From NCBI GenBank assembly GCA_027475525.1, contig JAMWFC010000033.1, forward strand, positions 124,001 through 188,000: a stretch of DNA of 64,000 nucleotides, given 5' to 3'. Every line of letters starts with the position of its first letter. Within the stretch, counting starts at the first letter, position 1. Made by a program: the position numbers and the translations under genes. Source of the stretch: Macrolepiota albuminosa. Taxonomy: Eukaryota; Basidiomycota; Agaricomycetes; Agaricales; Agaricaceae. This document shows, piece after piece, positions 1-11,706 of the stretch. The notes beneath the pieces were generated by a model. That model worked only from the letters and a program-made list of their open reading frames with translations, searched no databases and had not been told where the DNA came from.

Positions 1-588
1 CACGGCTTCTCATATACGACGGCCCATAATCAGATATGCTTATGGATGGGTAGAGGGTCTGCAGACAAAAAGATGAATTAAGATGATAATAATAGCAAAG
101 TAGGTAAGGAAATGGTACCAGCTCCGAGATTGACATGGTTATGACGTGGTACGATAACAAAGTAGTATCTTCACAAAAGAACATGGTAATATTTCATTTC
201 AGACGTAGTATAAGTTCCAGCAAGAATAGTATAGCGAGAATCATTATGTTCAACAAGAGATGTCAAAAAGTCTTGAGAACGAGAAACATGTCAGCTAGGT
301 TGTTGTTAGTCCAGTGCATCAATATACAAAAGTATGAACTTGAGCATCCAGCGCTGGAATGGTCTCATGGATCGGAACTGTTCTCCAGCAAAGATAGCTA
401 GCCGGGGTGTTTCATCCAAAGCATGCAGCAAGTCGAATTCATCATCACTTGTCACATGTGCTGCACCAAACACCGGCCCAAACTTCTCGAGTAATCTCTG
501 GAGTTTCAGTGGAACCCTATCAATATCATTGTCACCGCGTGAGTGATATGGGCAACCACTCTAACAAGTGATGTCGCGAGAAACCGAT
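1..588. repeat. Inverted copy of 20518-21130
   Basis: The reverse complement of this stretch matches 20518-21130 almost base for base. Visible differences are a few substitutions and a 12-bp deletion near 490. The match stops exactly where the composite element begins at 589. It reaches the first base of the window, so the duplicated segment probably continues outside. Confidence 0.9.
304..588 (-). pseudogene. Truncated 3' end of a hypothetical gene (paralogue of 19945-20815)
   Basis: Read on the minus strand this is the last exon of the gene that is better preserved at 20504-20815, ending with the same C-terminus (ILLHIDALD in the intact copy, ILLYIDALD here). A TGG codon of the better copy is TAG here (near 561), and a 12-bp deletion removes four codons. 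The 5' part is cut off by the element that starts at 589. Function is not recognised. The nonsense codon, the deletion and the truncation together make this a dead copy. Confidence 0.75.
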
Positions 589-719
589 ATTGTTGGTGGC
601 TGAGATCTATTGGTATGTAGTATGGTTGCCAGTGAATTGAAGAACCAGTCTCGACCTCACTGCCACATAGCAACGGTGATTCAAGATATACTCAGTAAAA
701 TGTCATTGGTACATATATT

Positions 720-2451
720 CTAAACACAAGGACCATTGCAATTTATATCTGCAACATTTGAATATAAATCAAGTCCCTTCATCCAACGCTGTTTCTCCTT
801 CTCTGCTTCCTCTCGACGGATTTCTGGCGTCAAACTAGCAAAAAATTCATCATTTTTTTTACAGCCATGCTCAGCCCAACGAAACAAACCGCCAGCTGCA
901 TACTGTGTGAAGGAATATCGAGTTTCACCCTTGCCAATACAAAGATTTTGATGTGCAATAACAGCCGATGGTATAAATATCGTGGAGCCAGGTGGAAACT
1001 CAATGATCAGCTCGCACTCCCATAGAACAAGATGCCCACCCTGCTTTGGATCATAATTTCCCAATGCCGTGACAGAACACCATCCAAAAGGTAGGTTGGC
1101 TGAATCGGTGTGTGGGAAACAAACAGTAGCAGGGCCAAAATTATATGTAGCTGATGGGAAAATGCTGTTGGGAAAATTTCGGCAAAGACGTGGGTCAGAA
1201 TCCGAAAGGATCGTAGATAGGCAGTCCACATAGTATGCGTAAAGCTTCGGAGCCCATGTACAGAATACCGCTGGAAAGAAACGTTAGCTGGGCTGTGTTA
1301 GAAGCATATGAGGCGACAAACATGAAGCAAATCCAGCCAAACGATGGAAGGGCCTGCTTGAATTCAACCTCATGAGCACCGCAGCAGTCGCCTTACTTTG
1401 CTTGAAAAGAGAAGGCCTCTGCTGTCCTCCTCCATGGGAAACGCCTGAGGAAACAGTAGTGTAGTTACCCCGCCTATGTTGACTATATTTGGCAGGAAGG
1501 TGGCTGAGGTCAGCACGGCTCTCTTCCAGCAGACGCGCAGCCTCTTGATGAAGTTCAGGCCAAGCTTCATCATCTGGCTGGCCAGCGAGTAGAGCAATGA
1601 TACGGCCGTTCCGATCGACAATGGGAGTTGGAGTTCTGTTGAGGATCAGAGAAAATGGCTAATGTAATAAAAGTTTATTACCTCCCATCCCATGGAATGA
1701 CGCGAAGATTGGTGGTCTTCCTCATGAGCTCTTCAAGGGTTGTATTCCTCCTTGTAAACATGCGGCGCTTGCCCACAAAGCCAGACGAGGCTGTCGTGGC
1801 ATCCCCCATATCAAAATCCGTTTGTATCCCGTGTTTACCATATTTTTCTACATATTTGCGAATGATAGATGGCCTACTTGTGTAATATCCATAGCCTCCC
1901 TCATTCTTCTGTGCCTGGCGCTTGCCTTTACGATTCCTATGACTCTGCTCTTTCATTCGTCTTTTCTTGCCACGACTTCTGCTCTCCTCGACCACACGTA
2001 CTATGGGAGGCAGTGGAGTGTCATTCAAGAGTATTGACGGCTTTCCAGGCAGAGGAACAGAGGGCATGACGGTGGGCATAACGGCAGGTGTGACAGTGGG
2101 CACGACGGTAGGCGTGACAGTAGGCATGACGGTGGGCACAACAGTAGGCGTGCCGGCAGGCATGATGGTGGGCACGACAGTAGGTGCGACAGTGGGCATG
2201 ATGGTGGGCACGACAGTAGGTGCGACAGTGGGCATGACGGTGGACATCTCTGAAGTCTCGAAATGTGATGGAATGGGTGAAGAGCATCGAGAAAGAGCAG
2301 GGGAATTGGGTGCTGATGGTGCTGGGGAACTGAGCGGAGAGTCTCCAAACACAGAATTCGACAGCCAAAATTCATCAACTGCCTTCTCGACTGATGAGGA
2401 AAGAGCGGCTTCTAAGTTGAAGTTGGATGACGCATATATAACTGGACCCAT
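720..2451 (-). CDS. TET/JBP-type 2-oxoglutarate/Fe(II) dioxygenase, left-arm copy
   Basis: Exons are 2451-1682, 1635-1322 and 1270-720, with introns of 46 and 51 bp, giving 544 residues from the first in-frame ATG. The reading frame is open a further 32 codons upstream without an ATG, so the start is uncertain. The C-terminal half has the fungal TET/JBP pattern: a TPTPIVDRNGR strand, then HTD (Fe ligands), GGHLVLWE, FPPGSTIFIPSA, a distal His in IAHQN and the 2-oxoglutarate Arg in GETRYSFTQY. The N-terminal half is Pro/Thr/Val-rich with 12-residue repeats, then a basic stretch (SRGKKRRMKEQ) typical of nuclear targeting. Family members oxidise 5-methylcytosine; that activity is inferred here. 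All metal ligands are present. It differs from the right-arm copy by two fewer repeats. Confidence 0.85.
2060..2245 (-). repeat. 36-bp coding tandem repeats in the left TET gene
   Basis: Units of 36 bp encode MPTVAPTVVPTI. Two near-perfect units are present here, followed by degenerate ones (TPTVVPTVMPTV type). The two other TET copies carry four perfect units, which accounts for the 24-residue difference in protein length. Confidence 0.85.
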
Positions 2452-2767
2452 CCATGGTGAATAAACCTTTTGAGAGTGTGTCTGAAGCCCATTAGTTGTA
2501 TGTGAACTGATGGAAAGAATGAAGCTGTACCCGTCGAAAGAAATCAAAATCCTCCGATGTTGGGACTGATGAGAAGTGCGTCAGTGGCAGTCATGGAAAT
2601 GACACTTGGCACAGTATTCCCGGGCTCGAGTATGCAGCGCCTTGTGCATTTCACATGAGAAAAAAAGATGTGCTTACCCTGCAGCATTACTTATTCAGTT
2701 CCTCACTGTTGGCAGAGTTGACGAGACAAAACGTTAACGTGGCCAGACAAAGAAAATCTAGAGCCAT

Positions 2768-2909
2768 GGTGCACCCACCTGCTTATATAATCTAATCATC
2801 GGTGCACCTGCTTATATAATCTAATCATCGGTGCACCTGCTTATATAATCCATTCATCGGTGCACCTGCTTATATAATCCATTCATCGGTGCACCTGCTT
2901 ATATAATCT
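2768..2909 (-). promoter_or_regulatory. Array of five TATA-box units upstream of the left TET gene
   Basis: Five tandem ~27-bp units each contain a TTATATAA core and a GGTGCACC palindrome. On the minus strand they lie about 300-460 bp upstream of the TET reading frame. A second array of two units is at 3047-3103. A ~140-bp block (ATGGCTCTAGA... to ...GGCGCTGCAT in TET orientation) follows each array, at about 2627-2770 and 2907-3050. A core-promoter role is inferred from the TATA sequence and position. Confidence 0.65.
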
Positions 2910-3104
2910 TATGCAGCGCCTTGTGCATTTCACATGAGAAAAAAAGATGTGCTTACCCTGCAGCATTACTTATTCAGTTCCTCACTGTTGGCAGAGTTGA
3001 CGAGACAAAACGTTAACGTGGCCAGACAAAGAAAATCTAGAGCCATGGTGCACCCACCTGCTTATATAATCCAATCATCGGTGCACCTGCTTATATAATC
3101 TTGG

Positions 3105-3804
3105 CTTCCATCATGCGTTCCGCTCAGGCGGGATATTTACCGGGTAAGTCGGAGTACGTTCGAGAGGGCTGTTACGCCTGTCTTAACTTCGACGCGTGTT
3201 CACAAATTGTAGGTAATACAAATAGTCCATCCCGGGAGTGGTGGGTGGGTAAATACAGATTATACTTTTGACCAACCTGCGCTCAGGCCATCAGAGATGA
3301 CACTTCCCTCGAATGCTGCAACTCACCTAGAGAGTGGACGTCGAAATGAGACTTCCCTAGTGTTAAGTCTCACCCGCGCCGCTCTCTAGTGGTTGCACGT
3401 GCTACAGTGGCCTTAGCGCTCTCATTGGTTGCATGAAAACCACCGTTTTAATCTCCATAAACCTCGGAATCGGCTTGAAGCAGGTCAGATTGATGAGCCA
3501 TCATTTTCCTTCAAAGGATCGACAGTCATAACACTATACCAGCAACCATGCTGGAGAAACACCAAGCAACTGATTGCTGTGAGGAGTTATTATTACTTTG
3601 AAGAGATAGTAATTGTGCGGGTCGACTCCCAGCCAACGAGTTTATATACAATTGATGCGCCATCATTTCTCTTCAAAGGGCGACAGTTATTTGCACCCAG
3701 ACATTTGATTGCTTACCCATCATGAGCGTTGATACAAGGTATGCATATTAGATCTTCTCTAACCGGATGCTCATTGAACAAAAATTTCATTCCGTTTATT
3801 AAGC
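3105..3804. other. Inner arm and junction with no recognised gene
   Basis: 3105-3653 is the inner part of the left arm and is mirrored at 8517-9065. Open frames here (for example 3429-3725) have no recognisable domain and are mirrored with a different C-terminus at the other arm, so I do not call them genes. 3654-3804 is the probable 5' leader of the YR-like gene. Confidence 0.5.
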
Positions 3805-6800
3805 ATGACCGAGATCCCTCCGTACCTTCAAGATGCGTTTCGTGCTATGCTAAGCCACACGCCCTCCCTAGCCGTCACGATGATCTCCAGCGATATAGAC
3901 CGGAGAGCACCTTCAAAAATGTATGGTGCTGGCCATCTTAGTGTTTCACAACTTCTAACCTCAGATTTTCTACCTCCCACTTTTAGATATCGCTTCAACA
4001 CCAACCACTCTCCAATGGACAATACGACTCTAGAGTCCCTGCGACAGATTATCGATGGGATGACGATTCCGACTGAATATTCAGGCCCCAATCGTTCTGC
4101 TGACAGGACGGACGACATCGATAATAGCAAAAGTGATGCCGATGGTGGCGATGAAGATGATGACGCCCTGGATGACTTTGAGCGCCTGGAGCTATCTGCT
4201 GAGGAAGCTATTGCAAAAGAGAATGAGCAGCTGAAGGATCAAGAAGACCAAACAGCCAATGCAGGCATTTTCGACCCGAGCATCGATGGAGAATCGGAAG
4301 AACGTTTTGAACTCGAACTCAGGATGCCTGAAGCTCCTGACATACTTGCTAGACAGATCGATCGAGAGAGTGGACATGTGGCTGAAGACCGGTTAGATCA
4401 AGAAGGGTGCCTCGAGATGCTTGAAGTCACCAACGTTCCTGAGCCAATAGATGACAATGACCACCGTTGTGGTAAGTCGATGTCATTCCATCCATTAATA
4501 CCAGCTCGAGGGTTTTTTCCATAGCGGAATCTGAGGCTGCATACTCTGCTCCCCAATTTCTATCACACGTAGCGGTGCCACCGATATCAAAGAGCTGGCG
4601 GACATCTCAAAATTCGTCGAAGTGAGCACTTTCTCCATTCAGTCTTCCCCGACGACACCACTGAAATCTGTTATCTTTGTCTTATGATAAAGAAGCATCT
4701 TCACCTCACAGCCCGTAGTCTCGCTCCAATACCACCTTGTTTATAATTGCCTCAATCGACTAATTATCTGCAACACATGCCACACAGGAGTCCCTTTGGC
4801 CCTCGTTCCACGCCACCTTTCGGAGCACCATGATGTGCAGCTGAAGAGCTCGGAAATCCTTTCGACGCTTGACCAGCAGTTTGCAGCCAATGGTATCTCT
4901 CCATCAGAAGTGCGAACGTGCGACCTGAAGAAGCGTGTCAAATCGTGGCAGCTTCAAGCCAAGCCAGATGGCCAACCTCATCAATACATCTACGGCCTAC
5001 CTGTCTTTCTTGGAGCGCACTGTCCATTCGTATTATGTCCCGCAAGCTTTGCCACGAAAAAACAGATGCAAAAGCACTTTGAAATACGTCACAAGGGCAA
5101 GAAATCACGTTTTATCCCTCAAGTATTACTGCAAACTTTCAGCAGTGCTAAAGATTTGAAAAGATACTTCGAAATATCGAACATTCCTGAGGGTGTTTCC
5201 ATCGAAGGGGTTCCTGACGTTGCTGAGGGTGTTTCCATCGAAGGGGTTCCAGTTTCTCCTACCATCTCAAAACGCAAATTACCTGTGGAGGAGAATGTAC
5301 CTTCAAAGCGGCGTCGGAGGAGGCACAATAACCGTTCTCCTTCACTCTCACCATCCTTCTCATCTGCTGAAGATGCACCGCCCTCTGTTTATCTTAGTTC
5401 AACTGTATCTCTCGGTTTTTTCCATTTGGGATATAATCCTGAGCATAACCTCTTGATCTGTCTGAAGTGTGCTGCGATCGTATTTTTCTGCAGCGCACGC
5501 AGCCACCTCTCAAAACATCAGTGCAAAGTCCCCCTCCAGCGCGACAATTTCCAACTCTACAATTCTTTATGCACACATGCATACGCAGTCGGACCCCAGT
5601 GTCAATTCGAGATTGTCCTTGAGACGAAGATTCGAGATCAAGGATTCGAACCGAGGAATTGTTTAGGCTATGGCAGACTACCAACTCCAATGATGGTCAG
5701 AAATTTTCTCACACTCCCAACCAAACCTATAGAAGGAGTCCGCATTTACAAGGGCTATGGTTGTCCTTATTGCGATCGTGCACTAACGTCCCATCAATCC
5801 CTCCGTGGCCATCTGCAAATGCTACACTGGGGAGAGCCAAAGCCCAAGGAAAGTGAATGCGATGTAATTGCCATTCAATGTATTTCATGGATGCCAAGAT
5901 ATAACCGGTTCTTCGAAGTCCAGTGCACTCCGCCAAATTGTTCGTCGACAAAAGAGTTTCAGAGCTCTAAGCCAGCCTTTTGTCCCACACAACCTCTGCA
6001 AAGTGCAGAAGAAGCGTCTATAGAGAAAGAAATAGATAGCTTCTTCAACACGACTATTGCACAATCTGCTCTCCAGCTGCCGCCGCCCAATGAGATGTCT
6101 TCCATTCATCCTTTCCTTCAAACTGCTCACGTGGATGAATTTCTCAAAGATCGCCCTCGCGACGCAATTTTTGCTTTATGTAATCCCCCACCCAAGCATC
6201 AATGGTTCAAAAGGATGATGTCTCTGCAACCGTATACCTTTGATATCGACATTCAAATATCACTTCAACTCAACCCTTCCCTCCGATGGCAGATAGCGGC
6301 CTCAAATCCGTGAGGCTAAACCTTTTATTCTTTTCAGCAGTTTAACTAGACCTTGCCTCAAACAGCGTAAAGCCCCCTTCAAAACTTTTCACTCCCCCAA
6401 TCACAAAGGGCGGCCAGTATAACTATTACCGGATGCAAGTAACTTTTCTCTGGGCTCTCGTCAGTGCACGTCGCCACCCGAAACACACAAAAAACGCTGC
6501 TGGACAGCCTCTGTTCATGTTCACAAAAGCGCAGAAGCTTGCAGTAGACAACCTCATCGCTGCGCTAAAATATCCAGAGGAAAAAGACGAGTTTTGCCTG
6601 GCCGATGCTATCTATCGTGTGCTCTACCAAATATACTTTCCTGACCCTTCCAAAACGGAGGACATGCAGATGGATAATGTGTGGGCTAATCCTTTTGCAG
6701 TATTTTGCGCTTGCCTTTGGGTTGGAAAAAGCGGAATGTATAGACCCATATTCGACATCACTTGCTTTCTCACAAAGCTGCAATGCTCCATGCGCTTAGC

Positions 6801-8490
6801 ATTTATCCGATACTCACTCAGCGGCATTAGTTCTTGCTATGAAGAGGCATATCCGCGATCTACAATGTCTACCGCTTCCTCCTCCCATGAATCTGAAATT
6901 GGTTCCGACAATACCCTCGACAAACAGAGCATAGCCAGCGAGGAATACTCGTATAATATGAATCAAGGGGAGGAAGCCAGATATCGGAGAATCGGCTCTA
7001 AGGCCGCTTGTATTAGCACAGAAGCACTGCTAACGAGGAGCAGCTTCCCCGCCAGAAATATCCCTGGCTATATTGACCTCCGTGACTGTCGACAAGAAGA
7101 CCACGCGTCTTATTATTCGTAAGTCATTCCATGCCGCTACCCATGCTGTCTAATTTCCTGTTACAGAGCAGTCGTTATTCCTCTACTGCGTCTCTTTCTC
7201 ACCGACTACCAAATAACTTCCTTCTCTTTCCTCCGCACATGGATACAGGGCTTGACTGCTGCTGCTTTCAAGACCCCACGATCGCCTGTTGTTGAGGTGA
7301 TTTCGCATAATACCGTAAGATGGAAAGACAAGCTCGAGCTTTCATGGGACGAGCTTGTGGAGGGAGTCTTAGGTAGTGAATGTGAGGCTCGGCGCATCTT
7401 GGATCAAAAAGTGCTTTACGGCGCTTCTCCAGAGGCTGATCTTGGTCTGTCTCTCCACCTAGCTGACCTCGGTGACAACCTTGACTTTACCACTGTGGGC
7501 TACAGCCCTTTTGTCCCCAACCTTTCTGCCGCTAATGGTGATCAGGCTGCTCTCAATTTGGAATCTAAGCACCTCCTACTCCATCTTCTCTCTCGAGGCA
7601 AGATTGGAACCTCATTGGATGCCCTTGATGTGAATCTTGTGGGTGAATGGCTCATAAGCGTTTCTCGTGTCTGGAGAGAGCTCTTTCCGTTGATACATAT
7701 ATGTTCCGGACCTCCCGCTCGTGGTACTGAAATTGCACGCTTCCAGACCTCCAACACCGTTTCATCTCGACGGCACCTTTCTGTCCAGAAGAACATACTG
7801 TCGATAAGAGGCACAAACAATCCTGAAGTGGTTGTAATCACGACGAACTACCACAAGGGTGGTGTAAATACAGGTGCAGAAAAAGCAAACGTAAAAGTGC
7901 TCCCCTATGCTTTGTCTCGCATTCTTATTATCCTCCTGCGCATTGTCCGGCCGATTGAAATGCTTTTTGTCTGCCGGTTTTTCGCCAGCAAGGCTCGTCA
8001 TGCAGATGTTTTCAGGACATACAACCAGAGCCTATATGCATCGTATGGCACTGCATGGACAAGTGACGACTTGTCAAAGTGTCTGCAAGAATGGTTTCAA
8101 AGGAGGTTTAGAGTACCCGTTGGGTTTAGAATTTTTCGTCACATATCCATCTTATTTGAGCGCCTATATCATCGCGAGGAAGACAAGCGCAAATATGGTT
8201 CTCGAGGCCTGAGAATATCTGCAGAGGAGGGGACTGGCCATTCTCAACGGGTCGGCGAGATGAACTATGCCAGAACCAGAGAAGACGATGTGCTCGCCTA
8301 CTCTGACCAGCTCAGAGCGTTCATGGTCAGCCAAAGCTTACATGAGCGCCTTGGTTTTGGCACGACAGAGGGGGATGAGAAGGTAGAGGCTGGCAAGCGG
8401 CAGAGTCTCCCGGATATCCCGCCAACGCCAGCAGGCATCAGGCGTCGTCACCAACGGAAGAAGATGCTCCAGGATAAAACACTGCAATAG
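3805..8490 (+). CDS. Large protein with tandem OrsD-like zinc fingers and a C-terminal tyrosine-recombinase-like domain
   Basis: Proposed exons 3805-4471, 4536-4621, 4712-6309, 6366-7118 and 7167-8490 join in frame to about 1475 residues. Residues 1-250 are acidic. Two zinc-finger units follow. One has CNTC (271-274) with HLSEHH (286-291), then a CPFVLCPASF finger near 355. The second has CLKC near 501 with HLSKH, then GCPYCDRALTSHQ near 600. Residues 426-450 hold a duplicated EGVSIEGVP motif. The C-terminus has a YR-like order: Arg1220 (PPARGTE), Lys1265 (NYHKGG), Arg1359-His1360 (FRIFRHIS), His1393 (GTGHSQ) and Tyr1402 (EMNYAR). A related domain precedes RecQ-type helicases in some fungal proteins (from memory), but no helicase follows here. 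It is the best candidate for mobilising the element. The first two acceptor sites are uncertain. Confidence 0.65.
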
Positions 8491-9716
8491 CCTAGTTCAG
8501 TATTGGATTACTAGTTTTGTATATAAACTCGTTGGCTGGGAGTCGACCCGCACAATTACTATCTCTTCAAAGTAATAATAACTCCTCACAGCAATCAGTT
8601 GCTTGGTGTTTCTCCAGCATGGTTGCTGGTATAGTGTTATGACTGTCGATCCTTTGAAGGAAAATGATGGCTCATCAATCTGACCTGCTTCAAGCCGATT
8701 CCGAGGTTTATGGAGATTAAAACGGTGGTTTTCATGCAACCAATGAGAGCGCTAAGGCCACTGTAGCACGTGCAACCACTAGAGAGCGGCGCGGGTGAGA
8801 CTTAACACTAGGGAAGTCTCATTTCGACGTCCACTCTCTAGGTGAGTTGCAGCATTCGAGGGAAGTGTCATCTCTGATGGCCTGAGCGCAGGTTGGTCAA
8901 AAGTATAATCTGTATTTACCCACCCACCACTCCCGGGATGGACTATTTGTATTACCTACAATTTGTGAACACGCGTCGAAGTTAAGACAGGCGTAACAGC
9001 CCTCTCGAACGTACTCCGACTTACCCGGTAAATATCCCGCCTGAGCGGAACGCATGATGGAAGCCAAGATTATATAAGCAGGTGCACCGATGATTGGATT
9101 ATATAAGCAGGTGGGTGCACCATGGCTCTAGATTTTCTTTGTCTGGCCACGTTAACGTTTTGTCTCGTCAACTCTGCCAACAGTGAGGAACTGAATAAGT
9201 AATGCTGCAGGGTAAGCACATCTTTTTTTCTCATGTGAAATGCACAAGGCGCTGCATAAGATTATATAAGCAGGTGCACCGATGAATGGATTATATAAGC
9301 AGGTGCACCGATGAATGGATTATATAAGCAGGTGCACCGATGAATGGATTATATAAGCAGGTGCACCGATGATTAGATTATATAAGCAGGTGGGTGCACC
9401 ATGGCTCTAGATTTTCTTTGTCTGGCCACGTTAACGTTTTGTCTCGTCAACTCTGCCAACAGTGAGGAACTGAATAAGTAATGCTGCAGGGTAAGCACAT
9501 CTTTTTTTCTCATGTGAAATGCACAAGGCGCTGCATACTCGAGCCCGGGAATACTGTGCCAAGTGTCATTTCCATGACTGCCACTGACGCACTTCTCATC
9601 AGTCCCAACATCGGAGGATTTTGATTTCTTTCGACGGGTACAGCTTCATTCTTTCCATCAGTTCACATACAACTAATGGGCTTCAGACACACTCTCAAAA
9701 GGTTTATTCACCATGG
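8491..9716. other. Intergenic part of the right arm, with TET promoter arrays
   Basis: The arm homology begins at about 8517, just after the YR gene stop. Two TATA-unit arrays lie at 9069-9120 (two units) and 9260-9400 (five units). Each is followed by the same ~140-bp block. The blocks contain a 26-codon ATG frame that is not preserved in the third copy, so I do not call it a gene. Confidence 0.6.
9260..9400 (+). promoter_or_regulatory. Array of five TATA-box units upstream of the right TET gene
   Basis: Five ~27-bp units with the core ATTATATAAGCAGGTGCACC lie about 320-460 bp upstream of the in-frame ATG at 9717. A two-unit array lies at 9069-9120. The units are nearly identical to each other, with only one or two variable bases in the spacer (GATGAATGG or GATGATTGG). 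Confidence 0.65.
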
Positions 9717-11520
9717 ATGGGTCCAGTTATATATGCGTCATCCAACTTCAACTTAGAAGCCGCTCTTTCCTCATCAGTCGAGAAGGCAGTTGATGAATTT
9801 TGGCTGTCGAATTCTGTGTTTGGAGACTCTCCGCTCAGTTCCCCAGCACCATCAGCACCCAATTCCCCTGCTCTTTCTCGATGCTCTTCACCCATTCCAT
9901 CACATTTCGAGACTTCAGAGATGTCCACCGTCATGCCCACTGTCGCACCTACTGTCGTGCCCACCATCATGCCCACTGTCGCACCTACTGTCGTGCCCAC
10001 CATCATGCCCACTGTCGCACCTACTGTCGTGCCCACCATCATACCCACTGTCGCACCTACTGTCGTGCCCACCATCATGCCTGCCGGCACGCCTACTGTT
10101 GTGCCCACCGTCATGCCTACTGTCACGCCTACCGTCGTGCCCACTGTCACACCTGCCGTTATGCCCACCGTCATGCCCTCTGTTCCTCTGCCTGGAAAGC
10201 CGTCAATACTCTTGAATGACACTCCACTGCCTCCCATAGTACGTGTGGTCGAGGAGAGCAGAAGTCGTGGCAAGAAAAGACGAATGAAAGAGCAGAGTCA
10301 TAGGAATCGTAAAGGCAAGCGCCAGGCACAGAAGAATGAGGGAGGCTATGGATATTACACAAGTAGGCCATCTATCATTCGCAAATATGTAGAAAAATAT
10401 GGTAAACACGGGATACAAACGGATTTTGATATGGGGGATGCCACGACAGCCTCGTCTGGCTTTGTGGGCAAGCGCCGCATGTTTACAAGGAGGAATACAA
10501 CCCTTGAAGAGCTCATGAGGAAGACCACCAATCTTCGCGTCATTCCATGGGATGGGAGGTAATAAACTTTTATTACATTAGCCATTTTCTCTGATCCTCA
10601 ACAGAACTCCAACTCCCATTGTCGATCGGAACGGCCGTATCATTGCTCTACTCGCTGGCCAGCCAGATGATGAAGCTTGGCCTGAACTTCATCAAGAGGC
10701 TGCGCGTCTGCTGGAAGAGAGCCGTGCTGACCTCAGCCACCTTCCTGCCAAATATAGTCAACATAGGCGGGGTAACTACACTACTGTTTCCTCAGGCGTT
10801 TCCCATGGAGGAGGACAGCAGAGGCCTTCTCTTTTCAAGCAAAGTAAGGCGACTGCTGCGGTGCTCATGAGGTTGAATTCAAGCAGGCCCTTCCATCGTT
10901 TGGCTGGATTTGCTTCATGTTTGTCGCCTCATATGCTTCTAACACAGCCCAGCTAACGTTTCTTTCCAGCGGTATTCTGTACATGGGCTCCGAAGCTTTA
11001 CGCATACTATGTGGACTGCCTATCTACGATCCTTTCGGATTCTGACCCACGTCTTTGCCGAAATTTTCCCAACAGCATTTTCCCATCAGCTACATATAAT
11101 TTTGGCCCTGCTACTGTTTGTTTCCCACACACCGATTCAGCCAACCTACCTTTTGGATGGTGTTCTGTCACGGCATTGGGAAATTATGATCCAAAGCAGG
11201 GTGGGCATCTTGTTCTATGGGAGTGCGAGCTGATCATTGAGTTTCCACCTGGCTCCACGATATTTATACCATCGGCTGTTATTGCACATCAAAATCTTTG
11301 TATTGGCAAGGGTGAAACTCGATATTCCTTCACACAGTATGCAGCTGGCGGTTTGTTTCGTTGGGCTGAGCATGGCTGTAAAAAAAATGATGAATTTTTT
11401 GCTAGTTTGACGCCAGAAATCCGTCGAGAGGAAGCAGAGAAGGAGAAACAGCGTTGGATGAAGGGACTTGATTTATATTCAAATGTTGCAGATATAAATT
11501 GCAATGGTCCTTGTGTTTAA
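9717..11520 (+). CDS. TET/JBP-type 2-oxoglutarate/Fe(II) dioxygenase, right-arm copy
   Basis: Exons 9717-10558, 10605-10918 and 10970-11520 join in frame to 568 residues. Introns are 46 bp (GTAATA...AACAG) and 51 bp (GTTTGT...TCCAG). The catalytic domain fills the C-terminal half. Its fungal signature TPTPIVDRNGR falls at the exon 1-2 junction. The Fe ligands are His439 and Asp441 (HTD) and His492 (AHQN), and the 2-oxoglutarate-binding Arg is Arg503 (GETRYSF). N-terminal parts are a low-complexity Ser/Pro region, four MPTVAPTVVPTI repeats and a Lys/Arg-rich segment before the GYGYYTSRPSIIRKYVEKYGK helix. Family knowledge suggests oxidation of methylated DNA bases in the nucleus. The frame continues upstream without an ATG, so a short 5' exon is possible. 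Confidence 0.88.
9933..10185 (+). repeat. 36-bp coding tandem repeats in the right TET gene
   Basis: Four 36-bp units (MPTVAPTVVPTI; one has I for M) run from 9933 to about 10076. Degenerate units of the same Pro-Thr-Val pattern continue to about 10185. Confidence 0.88.
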
Positions 11521-11706
11521 AATATATGTACCAATGACATTTTATTGAGTATATCTTGAATTACCGTTGCTATGTGGCAGTGAGGTCGAGACCGCTTTTT
11601 TTTTTTGGAGTAGTGCAACCAGGTTCCATAAATGGTCAGCTTGAAAAAAGTCCGCGAGGAAATGCCTTTATGCACATGTGTGGGGCTCCGAGCCCATACC
11701 ATGTGG

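Larger units (their letters stand above)
589..3653. repeat. Left inverted arm of the composite element (~3.1 kb)
   Basis: This stretch is the reverse complement of 8517-11594 plus the displaced outer end at 16640-16671 and 17041-17099. Identity is very high, and the introns of the TET gene are conserved too. The visible length difference is in tandem repeats: two fewer 36-bp units in the TET coding repeat. The homology stops at about 3653 next to a TATATACAA motif. After it, 3654-3690 is a diverged direct repeat of 3489-3525. Confidence 0.88.
8517..11594. repeat. Right inverted arm of the composite element (interrupted)
   Basis: Reverse complement of the left arm, starting near 8517. The arm is cut at 11594 by the LINE and resumes at 16640-16671 and 17041-17099, where its terminal inverted repeat is found. 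Confidence 0.88.

Noticed and set aside
1967..2464. Long plus-strand frame across the repeats of the left TET gene (and its equivalents at 9704-10273 and 47620-48189)
   Set aside because: It is the antisense shadow of the 36-bp coding repeats; the minus-strand frame joins correctly to the dioxygenase exons.
2768..2909. CRISPR-like spaced repeats
   Set aside because: The units are contiguous tandem repeats with no unique spacers, carry TATA boxes, and lie in a fungal genome.
3429..3725. 98-codon frame in the inner left arm, similar to 8497-8739
   Set aside because: Present in both arms but with different C-termini because it crosses the arm boundary; no domain, so it reflects the repeat and not a gene.
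9120..9200. A 26-codon ATG frame with a signal-peptide-like start (MALDFLCLATLTFCLV) after each TATA array
   Set aside because: The frame is not preserved in the third copy near 47335, where small changes alter the protein completely, so it is unlikely to be coding.
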